A stretch of 64,000 nt of DNA from JAKOUY01 sp037045185. Lineage in GTDB: Bacteria > Actinomycetota > Acidimicrobiia > Acidimicrobiales > Ilumatobacteraceae. The DNA lies in the NCBI GenBank assembly GCA_037045185.1, contig JBAOHQ010000008.1, forward strand, positions 783,479 to 847,478, in the 5' to 3' direction. The stretch's first letter is position 1, and every line of letters begins with the position of its first letter. Below the pieces are notes generated by a model. The model saw only the letters and a program-made list of their open reading frames with translations, was not told the DNA's origin and did not search any database. The position numbers and the translations under genes were made by a program. Below are positions 18,022 through 25,713 of this stretch, piece after piece.

Positions 18022-18212
18022 GCGTCGGTCAGCTCCACTTCGATCACCGGCCTCGCCGCGTCGCCACCAACGGTGACGTTGACGTCGTTGGCCAGATAGA
18101 ACCGGCGCTCGGTCTCCACGGCGTAGCGGAACATGCCAGCAACGTCCTGGTACTCCTGCGCAAGGTGGAGCTCGCGTTCGGCCTCGAAGTTCTCGAGATC
18201 GTCAGAGCTCAA
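17919..18212 (-). CDS. DUF2469 family protein
   Basis: 97 residues with the strongly conserved actinobacterial pattern MSSDDLENFEAERELHLAQE, VETERRFYLANDVNV, DAWVWDMYRKTRFV, and VRVLTFKDVNVEEL. This small protein is nearly confined to Actinobacteria and usually sits beside the YraN gene and the rplS/rnhB region, as here. Its function is not known. It is the best single marker that this half of the window is actinobacterial. Confidence 0.92.
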   Translation of the reverse strand: MSSDDLENFEAERELHLAQEYQDVAGMFRYAVETERRFYLANDVNVTVGGDAARPVIEVELTDAWVWDMYRKTRFVPKVRVLTFKDVNVEELPRAEL

Positions 18213-18245
18213 TGGGGTGACCCTCCGATGTGGCGGACGCGGCGA

Positions 18246-18593
18246 TCAGCGCTCGCGCTTCTCGCGAATCTTGGCGGCCTTGCCGACCCGGTCACGCACG
18301 TAGTACAGCTTGGCCCGGCGGACGTCACCCCGCTTGAGGACTTCGAGCTTCACCACGGTGGGGGCGTGCACGGGGAACGTCCGCTCCACACCCACGCCGG
18401 AGCTGACCTTGCGCACGGTGTACGTCTCGGCCACGCCGCTGCCCTGGCGGGCGATGACGTTGCCCTGGAAGACCTGGACGCGCTCCTTGTTTCCCTCGAC
18501 GACCTTGACGTGGACCTTGACCTCGTCGCCAGGACCGAAGTCGGGGATGTCGGTGCGCAGGTACTGGTTGTCGACGAGATCGGTGGACTTCAT
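18246..18593 (-). CDS. rplS: 50S ribosomal protein L19
   Basis: 115 residues, standard length. FGPGDEVKVHVKVVEGNKER, VQVFQGNVIARQGSG, ETYTVRKVSSGVGVERTFPV and RAKLYYVRDRVGKAAKIREK are diagnostic for L19, which lies at the interface of the two ribosomal subunits. It follows trmD in the minus-strand run rpsP-khpA-rimM-trmD-rplS, as in most bacteria. An unusual feature is only the insertion of the acyltransferase and DUF952 genes between rimM and trmD. Confidence 0.97.
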   Translation of the reverse strand: MKSTDLVDNQYLRTDIPDFGPGDEVKVHVKVVEGNKERVQVFQGNVIARQGSGVAETYTVRKVSSGVGVERTFPVHAPTVVKLEVLKRGDVRRAKLYYVRDRVGKAAKIREKRER

Positions 18594-18648
18594 GGTGGCT
18601 CTTTCGCAAGGCGGCGACAGGCGCCGTCAGGGCATCAACGTGGGACGC

Positions 18649-19380
18649 TCAAGGATAGGTGACCGGGGGGAACTCTTCCAACAGGCGGGCCTCGTTCTCG
18701 CGTAGCCCGCCGCGCGCCTCGATCAGGTCGGGGCGGTCACGGAGGGTGCGGTGCAGGGCCTGAGCGTGGCGCCAGCGGTCGATCGTGGCGTGGTCCCCGC
18801 TGCGCAGGACGCCGGGCACCTCCCACCCACGGAAGTCGGCGGGCCGGGTGTAGTGCGGCTCCTCCAACAGGCCCGTGGCGAAGCTCTCGGTGAGCGGGCT
18901 CGTGGCGTTCCCCATCGCCCCGGGCAGCAGGCGCGTCACCGCTTCGATCACCAGGCAGGCGGCCACTTCACCGCCGTTGAGCACCACGTCCCCGACGGAG
19001 ATCTCACCGTCAACCAGATGTTGACGGACTCGGTGATCGACACCCTCGTAGCGGCCGCAGACCAAGGAGAACCCGTCGAGACCGGCCAGGTGAGCCGCCA
19101 TCGCCTGGTCGAACCGCCGCCCGCCGGGGCCGAGGAGGAGCAGCGGGCGCGGCGGGCGGACCGCGTCGACGGTGGCGAACAGGGGCTCGGGCTTCATCAC
19201 CATGCCCGCTCCCCCGCCGAAGGGGGCATCGTCAACCGTGCGGTGGACGTCGGACGTCTGATCGCGCGGGTCGTGCAGGCGCAGCTCGACCAGACCGCTG
19301 CGCCGGGCCTTGCCCACCATCGACTCGGCGCAGAACTGGTCGACGAGGTCGGGGAAGATGGTGATGACGTCGATGCGCAT
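18649..19380 (-). CDS. trmD: tRNA (guanine-37-N1)-methyltransferase
   Basis: ATG at 19,380; 243 residues. MRIDVITIFPDLVDQF, DDAPFGGGAGMVMKPEPLF, FSLVCGRYEGVDHRVRQHLV, EISVGDVVLNGGEVA and HYTRPADFRGWEVPGVLRSG mark the SPOUT trefoil-knot enzyme that makes m1G37 and prevents +1 frameshifting. Catalytic Asp of the RPADFRG region is present. It lies upstream of rplS in the same direction with a 55-base gap. The DUF952 gene is divergent from its start. Confidence 0.97.
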   Translation of the reverse strand: MRIDVITIFPDLVDQFCAESMVGKARRSGLVELRLHDPRDQTSDVHRTVDDAPFGGGAGMVMKPEPLFATVDAVRPPRPLLLLGPGGRRFDQAMAAHLAGLDGFSLVCGRYEGVDHRVRQHLVDGEISVGDVVLNGGEVAACLVIEAVTRLLPGAMGNATSPLTESFATGLLEEPHYTRPADFRGWEVPGVLRSGDHATIDRWRHAQALHRTLRDRPDLIEARGGLRENEARLLEEFPPVTYP

Positions 19381-19401
19381 GGCTGTGCCAGCCTAGGTTC
19401 G

Positions 19402-19770
19402 ATGATCTTCCACCTGACCACGGCCGAGGAGTGGGCCGCCTCCTTCTCGGCCGGCGTGCACACCGGGAGCACGCGCGGTAGGACGCTGAGCCAGGAGGGA
19501 TTCATCCACTGCTGCGCTGCCGAGCAGTGGCCGGAGGTTCGGCGGGCGTTCTTCGTCGATGTCCCCGATCTCGTGCTGTTGCACATCGACGAGACGTTGC
19601 TGAGCTCCCCGCTGCGCTGGGACGACGTGCCCGGCGCGGGGACCTTCCCGCACATCTACGGGCCGGTCGATCTCTCGGCGGTCGTCGCCGTGGAGGTGCT
19701 GCCGGCGCTCGACGGGCCGAGCCGCTCGCCGGGACGGCGGCGAAGCATGGGCGCCTCGACGAAGCGGTAG
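19402..19770 (+). CDS. DUF952 family protein
   Basis: ATG at 19,402; 122 residues. MIFHLTTAEEWAASFSAGVH, LSQEGFIHCCAAEQWPEVRR, VLLHIDETLLSSPLRWDDVP and TFPHIYGPVDLSAVVAVEV fit DUF952, a small fold related to ADP-ribosyltransferase/Tpt1-like proteins and of unknown role. The last 115 bases run into the convergent acyltransferase gene, and the tail SPGRRRSMGASTKR may not be structured. The divergent start lies 21 bases from trmD. Confidence 0.8.
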   Translation: MIFHLTTAEEWAASFSAGVHTGSTRGRTLSQEGFIHCCAAEQWPEVRRAFFVDVPDLVLLHIDETLLSSPLRWDDVPGAGTFPHIYGPVDLSAVVAVEVLPALDGPSRSPGRRRSMGASTKR

Positions 19771-20795
19771 CTCGTCCAGGCCAGCACCCCGGTGGCGGCC
19801 AGAGCCTTCACCTGCCCGGCGGAGTGACCGGCGAACACCGCCTGCATCGGGACGTGGACGAGGTAGATGCCGTACGAGCGGACCCCGACGGCGACGGCCG
19901 GTCGGGAGTTCAACAGCCCCGCGGCCCACCCGCGGTCGGTGTGCACGGCGACCAGCACCAGATACCCCGCGGCGAGGGCCACCACACCCGAACCCGGGCC
20001 GAACAGCCATCCGGGCGAGGCGGTGATCGCCGACCGGCTCCCCCGGTTGGCCACGACGACGAATCCGACCACCAGCAGAGCCAGCACCGGGCCGCGGGCC
20101 CGTGGTGGAGGCAGCAGTCGGCTGGCAGCGGGCAGGGCACAGGCCACCGCGGCGCCGATCAGCAGGGCATCCATCCTGGTGTCGGTCGCCAGATACAGGC
20201 GCTGCTCGGATGCGCCGCGGATCCACAGGACGAACCGCCAGATGTTGACGGCCAGAATCGCGGCCACCAGGACGCCAACGAACCGGCGCGCCGGCATTCG
20301 GCGCGCCGCCCGGACGACCACCGGCCAGACCAGGTAGTACTGCTCCTCGACGGAGAGCGACCACAGGTGGCCCCACCCGTCCCCGCCGTAGGGCGGTCCG
20401 GGATGGCGGAGCCAGACGAGGTTGTGGACGTACAGCAGGACCGCCAGCGAGGCCGGGACGGTGTGGCTGGCGACGGACGGTTTGAGCCAGGCGATGAGCC
20501 ACAGGATCACCAGGGTCACACCCAGCGCTGGCAGCAGGCGGTACGCCCGGCGGGCGTAGAACGTCCTCAGCCGCATCGGCGACGCACCTGTCGCGCCACG
20601 CAGCAGCACCGTCGTGATCAGGAACCCGCTGATCACGAAGAACAGCGTGACGCCGATGTAGCCGGCCCGCAGTTGGTTGAGCGCCGGGAGCGATGACAGA
20701 CCGGGGATGGCGCCGTAGTTGTGCCACACGACGACCCCGATCGCCAGGGTTCTCAGGCCGTCGAGCCCGGGGAGTCGCTCGGGCCGCCCGACCAC
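19656..20795 (-). CDS. Acyltransferase family 3 membrane protein
   Basis: 379 residues, about ten hydrophobic segments. The N-terminus RLPGLDGLRTLAIGVVVWHN and GYIGVTLFFVISGFLITTVL are diagnostic, with the catalytic-type His in VVWHN, and RTFYARRAYRLLPALGVTLV and HLWSLSVEEQYYLVWPVVV follow. These proteins acylate sugars of peptidoglycan, O-antigen or exopolysaccharide at the membrane. There is no fused SGNH domain. It could modify the polymer made at 1-14 kb, but the distance makes this only a guess. It separates trmD from rimM. Confidence 0.9.
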   Translation of the reverse strand: MVGRPERLPGLDGLRTLAIGVVVWHNYGAIPGLSSLPALNQLRAGYIGVTLFFVISGFLITTVLLRGATGASPMRLRTFYARRAYRLLPALGVTLVILWLIAWLKPSVASHTVPASLAVLLYVHNLVWLRHPGPPYGGDGWGHLWSLSVEEQYYLVWPVVVRAARRMPARRFVGVLVAAILAVNIWRFVLWIRGASEQRLYLATDTRMDALLIGAAVACALPAASRLLPPPRARGPVLALLVVGFVVVANRGSRSAITASPGWLFGPGSGVVALAAGYLVLVAVHTDRGWAAGLLNSRPAVAVGVRSYGIYLVHVPMQAVFAGHSAGQVKALAATGVLAWTSYRFVEAPMLRRRPGERLGPSSAGSTSTATTAERSTGP

Positions 20796-20826
20796 TGCCG
20801 ACTCGGTTGTGTCGATCCTCGAAACG

Positions 20827-21327
20827 CTAGTCGAACAAGCCGTCGGGCGCGACCACGTCGATCACGCCGTCTGCGACACGGTCGACGAACACCACGGGTA
20901 CCAGAGCGCCGCTGTCGAGCTCGAGCAGATCGTGGGCAGGATTGGCGACGACCGCCATGCAGACGCCACGGTCCACGCCATGCTGGTCGACCACGTGTGA
21001 GCCGACGAGTTCGTGGACCCACAAGGCGTCAGGGTCACCACCGTCGTCGGCCACGGCGAACAGCGCCGTATGGGCCAGCTCCTCCGCCGCGCTGCGGTCG
21101 GCGACACCGGCGAAGCGCACCAACCAGCGGTCTGGCAGCTTGCGGCTCGTTTCGACGGTGTGCCAGCGATCTCCGACGCGCACCGCCGAACCTGGCGCCA
21201 GACGATCCTGGCGATCGGTGAACAGCTCCACGCTCATCTCGCCACGCACCCCATGGGCGCGGTGCGTCACGCCGATCTGGCGAACCTCGGTGGCCGGATC
21301 AGGCGTCAACGAAGTCGACGTCGACAT
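20827..21327 (-). CDS. rimM: Ribosome maturation factor RimM
   Basis: The RimM N-domain is seen in EVRQIGVTHRAHGVRGEMSV, then LAPGSAVRVGDRWHTVETS, and the PRC-barrel in LWVHELVGSHVVDQHGV and DLLELDSGALVPVVFVDRVA. RimM binds S19 and helps 30S maturation. The start is not certain: ATG 21,327 overlaps the KH gene by 29 bases, while TTG 21,309 gives a shorter overlap. About 166 residues with the ATG. It sits in the usual rpsP-KH-rimM order. Confidence 0.9.
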   Translation of the reverse strand: MSTSTSLTPDPATEVRQIGVTHRAHGVRGEMSVELFTDRQDRLAPGSAVRVGDRWHTVETSRKLPDRWLVRFAGVADRSAAEELAHTALFAVADDGGDPDALWVHELVGSHVVDQHGVDRGVCMAVVANPAHDLLELDSGALVPVVFVDRVADGVIDVVAPDGLFD

Positions 21328-21634
21328 CCGTCTGGTCGCGCACGGCTGCGGCGCGAACCACGGTACGGATGCTCTGGGCGGTGCGGCCGCGGCGGCCGAT
21401 GACCCGACCGAGATCACCGGGGCCGACGGTGACTTCCAGCTTGATCCGGCCGCGATGCTGCGAGGCGTCGACCGAGACAGCCTCAGGGTCGTCGACGATC
21501 GAGCGCACGACGTGGGTGAGCACCGCCGTGGCCGTGGGCGCCGGGATGGCGTTGGCACCGTCGGCGTGATCGGACGCCGTGTGCTGGGACGCCGTGTGCT
21601 CGGCTGCCGTGAGCTCGGACATCGGGTCGGTCAT
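21299..21634 (-). CDS. khpA: KH-domain RNA-binding protein KhpA-like
   Basis: The ATG at 21,634 overlaps the rpsP stop (ATGA); 111 residues. The first 35 are low-complexity (AAEHTASQHTASDHADGANA), an extension not usual in KhpA. The rest is the KH fold: VLTHVVRSIVDDPEAV, EVTVGPGDLGRVIGRRGRTA (GxxG loop), QSIRTVVRAAAVRDQTDVDV. KhpA with KhpB binds RNA and affects cell-division gene expression in Gram-positives. Its place between rpsP and rimM is conserved. Confidence 0.9.
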   Translation of the reverse strand: MTDPMSELTAAEHTASQHTASDHADGANAIPAPTATAVLTHVVRSIVDDPEAVSVDASQHRGRIKLEVTVGPGDLGRVIGRRGRTAQSIRTVVRAAAVRDQTDVDVDFVDA

Positions 21635-21909
21635 GACGTGGCGCCAGCGCGAGCCGAGCCGAACTCGGCCCAGGCACCCGAAATCTCCAGCAGCTTGCGC
21701 ACCCGCTCGGTGGGCTGGGCGCCGTCCATCAGCCACTTCACGGCCTTGGCATTGTCAACGTTCAGCGCCGACGGCTCCTGGCGCGGGTTGTAGGTCCCGA
21801 CGATCTGGATGAAGCGGCCGTCACGCGGCGAGCGGCTGTCGGCCGCGACGATGCGGTACTGCGGCTGCTTGGTCTTGCCGACTCGGGTGAGGCGCAACTT
21901 GACTGCCAT
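21631..21909 (-). CDS. rpsP: 30S ribosomal protein S16
   Basis: 92 residues. MAVKLRLTRVGKTKQPQYRI, VAADSRSPRDGRFIQIVGTY and NPRQEPSALNVDNAKAVKWL are S16 signatures. A purine-rich CCAGGAG box precedes the ATG at 21,909. The protein is needed for 30S assembly. It heads the run rpsP-khpA-rimM, separated from ffh by about 60 bases. Confidence 0.97.
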   Translation of the reverse strand: MAVKLRLTRVGKTKQPQYRIVAADSRSPRDGRFIQIVGTYNPRQEPSALNVDNAKAVKWLMDGAQPTERVRKLLEISGAWAEFGSARAGATS

Positions 21910-21968
21910 AACGTGCTGGGCTCCTGGAGATAACGGTCATTCCGGCGAAACGAACCAAGCAAGGATAG

Positions 21969-23420
21969 CTAGCGCCGCGGGGGAAACCCACCGGGGAAGC
22001 CAGGCGGGCGCCCACCCTGACCACCGAACATGTCGCCGAAGTCGGGCAGCCCGCCCGGGCCGGCCGGCCCGCCGAGACCGCCGAAGCCGGGGAATCCGCC
22101 GCGGCCCTTGCCCTTCTTGCCCTTCTTGCCGGGCATCGCCGACATGCCCATGCGCTTCATCATCTTCTGCATGTCCTGGAATTGCTTGACCAGGCGGTTG
22201 ACGTCGCCCACGGTGGTGCCGCTGCCCGTGGCGATGCGCGTCCGCCGGCTGCCGTTGATCAGCTCCGGCCTGCGCCGCTCCAGCGGGGTCATCGAGTGGA
22301 TGATCGCCTCCACCGGCTTCAGCGCGTCGTCGCCGATCTCGGCGTGCTTCATCTCCTTGGGCAGGCCGGGCATCATCTTCAACAGACCACCGAGCGGACC
22401 CATCTTCTTGATCTGCTGCATCTGCGCCAGGAAGTCGTCGAGGGTGAACTCACCGGCCAGCATCGCCTCGGCGGCCTGCTCGGCGGACTCCTTCTCGAAG
22501 GCCTGCTCGGCCTGCTCGATCAGCGTCAGCATGTCGCCCATGCCGAGGATGCGTCCGGCCATGCGGTCGGGGTGGAACTGCTCGAAGTCCCCGAGCTTCT
22601 CTCCGGTGCTGGCGAAGGCGATCGGCCGGCCGATGACCTCTTTGACGCTGAGCGCCGCGCCACCGCGGGCGTCGCCGTCCAGCTTCGACAGGATGACGCC
22701 GTCGATGGCCAACGTCTCGTGGAACGCCTCGGCCACGCCAACGGCGTCCTGGCCGGTCATCGCGTCGATGACCAGGAAGGTGTAGTTCGGCTGGACTGCT
22801 TCGGAGATCCGCCGCACCTGGTCCATCAGGTCGGCATCGATGGCCAACCGGCCGGCGGTGTCGACGATCAGCACGTCGCGCCCCAGGCGGCGGGCCTCGT
22901 CGAGCCCTCGCTTGGCGGTGGCCACGGGGTCGCCGGGCTCGCTGAACACCGGAACGTCGATCTGGCGGCCCAGCGTGCGCAGCTGCTCGACGGCGGCCGG
23001 GCGTTGCAGGTCGGCGCCCACCAGCAACGGCTGACGGCCCTGGCGTTTGAACCAGCGGGCCAGCTTGGCCGAGCTGGTCGTCTTGCCGGAACCCTGCAGG
23101 CCGGCCATCAGCACCACGGTGGGCGGGCGGCCGGCGTAGGTGATCTTCAGCGTCTGCCCGCCGAGCATCTCGGTGAGTTCGTGGTTGACGATCTTGACGA
23201 CCTGCTGGGCGGGATCGAGGGCGGTGGACAGCTCGACACCCACGGCCTGGTCGCGGATGCGGGCGACCACGCTGCGGACCACGCCGACGTTGACGTCGGC
23301 GTCGAGCAGGGCGGTGCGGATCTCCTTGAGGACCTCGTCGACGTCGTCCTGCGTCAGCCGTCCCTTGCCGCGCAGACGCTTGACGATGCCTTCCAGCCGT
23401 GACGACAGCGAATCAAACAT
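21969..23420 (-). CDS. ffh: Signal recognition particle protein Ffh (SRP54)
   Basis: 483 residues. N domain MFDSLSSRLEGIVKRLRGKG, G domain with VVLMAGLQGSGKTTSSAKLA (Walker A), DVLIVDTAGRLAIDADLMDQ and SKLDGDARGGAALSVKEVIG, then the M domain with FTLDDFLAQMQQIKKMGPLG and MPGKKGKKGKGRG. The Met-rich helices that bind signal sequences and 4.5S RNA are present (QDMQKMMKRMGMSAM). The glycine-rich C-terminal tail is typical of actinobacteria. It acts with FtsY, encoded just upstream. Confidence 0.97.
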   Translation of the reverse strand: MFDSLSSRLEGIVKRLRGKGRLTQDDVDEVLKEIRTALLDADVNVGVVRSVVARIRDQAVGVELSTALDPAQQVVKIVNHELTEMLGGQTLKITYAGRPPTVVLMAGLQGSGKTTSSAKLARWFKRQGRQPLLVGADLQRPAAVEQLRTLGRQIDVPVFSEPGDPVATAKRGLDEARRLGRDVLIVDTAGRLAIDADLMDQVRRISEAVQPNYTFLVIDAMTGQDAVGVAEAFHETLAIDGVILSKLDGDARGGAALSVKEVIGRPIAFASTGEKLGDFEQFHPDRMAGRILGMGDMLTLIEQAEQAFEKESAEQAAEAMLAGEFTLDDFLAQMQQIKKMGPLGGLLKMMPGLPKEMKHAEIGDDALKPVEAIIHSMTPLERRRPELINGSRRTRIATGSGTTVGDVNRLVKQFQDMQKMMKRMGMSAMPGKKGKKGKGRGGFPGFGGLGGPAGPGGLPDFGDMFGGQGGRPPGFPGGFPPRR

Positions 23421-23503
23421 GCGCCGAGCAGGCTATCCCGCCCCCTCCTCACCCCGCTTCGTGAGCACCGAGCGGCACACCGGCTCCCAGCGCTCACCGA
23501 GCA

Positions 23504-24703
23504 TCAGTCGGTGGCGAACAGTGCGGCGATGAACTCGGCCGGGTCGAAGGGGATCAGGTCGTCGATGCCCTCGCCCAGGCCGACCAGTTTCACCGGGAGT
23601 CCCAGCTCTGTCTCGATGGCGAAGACGATGCCGCCTTTGGCGCTGCCGTCGAGCTTGGTGAGCACCACGCCGGTGACGCCACTGTCGGCCCCCGACCCGG
23701 CCAGGTTGGTCGCCCGCCCGAACTCGCGTGCCTGGGTCAAGCCGTTCTGGCCGGTGGTGGCGTCGACCACGAGGAGCACTTCGGTCACCCGGCCGGCGCC
23801 CTTGGCCGCCACCCGGCGCACCTTGGACAGCTCGTCCATCAAGTTGGTCTTGGTGTGCAGGCGGCCAGCGGTATCGCCGAGCACCAGGCCGATCCGGCGC
23901 GCGGTGGCCGACTCGACGGCGTCGAAGATCACCGCCGACGGATCACCGCCCTCGTTGCCGCGGACCATGTCGGCGCCGCTGCGCTGGGCCCACGTCTCGA
24001 GCTGTTCGGCCGCCGCGGCGCGGAAGGTGTCACCCGCGGCCATCATCACCGAGCGACCCTCGGCGCGCTGGCGGGCGGCGACCTTGCCGATGGTGGTGGT
24101 CTTGCCCACCCCGTTGACGCCCACGAACAGCCACACGTTGGGGCCACCGGGGGACTCGTCGAAGCGTAACTCCCGGTCGGCGCCAGCGAGTCTGGCCACC
24201 ATCTCGGCCTGCAGAGCGTCGAGCAACTGGTCGGGATCGGTGATCTCCTTGGCCTTCACCCTGGCCTTCAGCGGGTCCAGCAACTCGTCGGCGACGCGGA
24301 CCCCGACGTCGGCCTTCAGCAACGCCTCCTCGAGGTCGTCCCACGTGTCGGCGGTGATCCCACCGCGGGCGCGGATGCCCAGGAACGCCCCGGCCAGCGC
24401 GGAGCGAGCCTTGGCCATCCGTCCACGGAACGTGGGCCGCTCGACGACGGCCACCGGCGCGGCGTCGTCGGTGCCGCTGTCCGCCTGCTCGTCGACCGCC
24501 ACGACGTCGCCGGCCGCGCCGGCACCGTCGGGGACGGCCGCCTTGGGCGCGCTCGGCCCTGCTGGCCGCGGTGGCCGCTCGATCGATGGCGCGGGTGGAG
24601 ACGGTGGCGCCTGGCCAGCCGCGGCGCGCCGCCGGTTGACCAGCACCACGGCAACACCCACCACCAGAACGAGCGCGGCCAGGACGAGATAGATCCACAA
24701 CAT
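23504..24703 (-). CDS. ftsY: Signal recognition particle receptor FtsY
   Basis: 399 residues. The N-terminus is a hydrophobic helix (LWIYLVLAALVLVVGVAVVL) followed by a Pro/Ala-rich acidic linker, as in high-GC Gram-positives whose FtsY is membrane-inserted. The NG domain shows ARGGITADTWDDLEEALLKA, VWLFVGVNGVGKTTTIGKVA, VLGDTAGRLHTKTNLMDELS, GVVLTKLDGSAKGGIVFAIE and GLPVKLVGLGEGIDDLIPFD. It docks ribosome-nascent-chain-SRP at the translocon. In most actinobacteria it follows smc directly; here 11 kb of other genes intervene. Confidence 0.97.
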   Translation of the reverse strand: MLWIYLVLAALVLVVGVAVVLVNRRRAAAGQAPPSPPAPSIERPPRPAGPSAPKAAVPDGAGAAGDVVAVDEQADSGTDDAAPVAVVERPTFRGRMAKARSALAGAFLGIRARGGITADTWDDLEEALLKADVGVRVADELLDPLKARVKAKEITDPDQLLDALQAEMVARLAGADRELRFDESPGGPNVWLFVGVNGVGKTTTIGKVAARQRAEGRSVMMAAGDTFRAAAAEQLETWAQRSGADMVRGNEGGDPSAVIFDAVESATARRIGLVLGDTAGRLHTKTNLMDELSKVRRVAAKGAGRVTEVLLVVDATTGQNGLTQAREFGRATNLAGSGADSGVTGVVLTKLDGSAKGGIVFAIETELGLPVKLVGLGEGIDDLIPFDPAEFIAALFATD

Positions 24704-24729
24704 GGTGGCCTCACGCTACCCATGGCTCC

Positions 24730-24776
24730 GTTTGTTCACCTGATCTCCAGTGGGGTGGGAATGTGAGTGAACAAAC
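24730..24776. repeat. 47-bp dyad repeat, copy 1
   Basis: A 47-bp unit bounded by perfect 10-bp inverted arms (gtttgttcac ... gtgaacaaac). It matches copy 2 at 44 of 47 positions. It lies between the transporter operon and ftsY and contains no gene. Its AT-rich arms stand out from the GC-rich surroundings. Confidence 0.9.
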
Positions 24777-24815
24777 CCGGGCGGACCAGGGTGGAGCGGG
24801 TATCCGGCCGGAGCG

Positions 24816-24862
24816 GTTTGTTCACCTGATCTCCAGTGGGGCTGGAGTGTGAGTGAACAAAC
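24816..24862. repeat. 47-bp dyad repeat, copy 2, with inner stem
   Basis: Same unit as copy 1, 39 bases further on. Here a second dyad is nested inside (ctccag, loop tgggg, ctggag), so the unit can fold as a two-tier hairpin: 10-bp outer stem, 5-nt internal bulges, 6-bp inner stem. It lies just beyond the end of potC on the minus strand and could end transcription of the transporter operon. It lacks a poly-T tail. Confidence 0.9.
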
Positions 24863-24907
24863 GGGAGGGGTGGGGTCAGGTGGGGGTGGGGTCAGGTGGG
24901 GTCGGGG
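24863..24907 (+). repeat. G-run tract, G-quadruplex-capable
   Basis: A short direct repeat with many G-runs (gggaggggtgggg, tgggggtgggg, tgggg) spans the potC stop codon. Four or more runs of at least three G within 45 bases on the plus strand could form a G-quadruplex. It adjoins the dyad repeat copy 2. Confidence 0.6.
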
Positions 24908-25713
24908 CCGCCGTCGCTGAGGCGCTGGGCGAGCCACGCCAGGGGGATCGAGACCACCATCACGAAGGTGGCGACGACGTTGACGAGGGGCACGTCGTTG
25001 GATCGGCCGATGCGGGTGAAGATCCACTGCGGCAGCGTCTCGAACCCGGCGCCGGCGGTGAACGTGGTCACGACGATCTCGTCGAAGCTGAGGGCGAACG
25101 CCAGGATCCCGCCGGCGAGCAACGCCGACCGCACCAGCGGCAGGGTGACCAGGCGGAACGTCTGCATGCCATGGGCGCCCAGGTCGGCCGACGCCTGCAG
25201 CAGGTTGGGCGACGAGCGGCGGAGCCGGGCGATGACGTTGTTGTAGGCGATCACGATGCAGAACGTGGCGTGGGCGATGACCAGGGAATGGAAGCCGAAG
25301 CCGATGCGGAAGCTGACCAGCCAGAGATCGATCCGCCGGGAGAAACTGTTCTGCAACGCGACCGCGGTGACGATGCCCGGCAGGGCGATGGGGAGCACCA
25401 TCAGGAACGACAGCGTCTGCTTGCCGAAGAACTGGTAGCGCTGCATGGCGAAGGCCGCCAAGGTTCCAAGCACCAGGGCGAGCGCCGTGGCAGCCAGGGC
25501 CACCTGCACGCTGTTCCACAACGCGTCCTTCGGCCCGGGGGTCTCCCACGCCTTGCGCCACCACTCCAGCGTCCAACCCCTCGGCGGCCAGCTCAGCGAC
25601 TTGGCGGTGTTGAACGACAGCCTGGCCACCACCAGCAGCGGCACGTACAGGAACGCCAGCGTGGCCGCCAGCATCAGCACCAGCACGGCCCGCGCCCAGC
25701 GGGAGATCTGCAT
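24892..25713 (-). CDS. ABC transporter permease, spermidine/putrescine type (PotC-like)
   Basis: The frame is open from 25,782, but ATG 25,713 overlaps the upstream permease stop (TGATG) and begins MQISRWARAVLVLMLAAT; 273 residues. Six hydrophobic segments, with the EAA loop in NNVIARLRRSSPNLLQASAD followed by LGAHGMQTFRLVTLPLVRSA, which docks the ATPase. FDEIVVTTFTAGAG is a common PotC segment. It forms the inner-membrane channel with the PotB-like protein. Confidence 0.9.
   Translation of the reverse strand: MQISRWARAVLVLMLAATLAFLYVPLLVVARLSFNTAKSLSWPPRGWTLEWWRKAWETPGPKDALWNSVQVALAATALALVLGTLAAFAMQRYQFFGKQTLSFLMVLPIALPGIVTAVALQNSFSRRIDLWLVSFRIGFGFHSLVIAHATFCIVIAYNNVIARLRRSSPNLLQASADLGAHGMQTFRLVTLPLVRSALLAGGILAFALSFDEIVVTTFTAGAGFETLPQWIFTRIGRSNDVPLVNVVATFVMVVSIPLAWLAQRLSDGGPDPT

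Noticed and set aside
22182..23402. A 406-codon plus-strand frame opposite ffh
   Set aside because: Antisense shadow; the minus strand is clearly Ffh.
24866..24905. CRISPR-like or VNTR array in the G-rich repeats
   Set aside because: Only about two short copies with no spacers.
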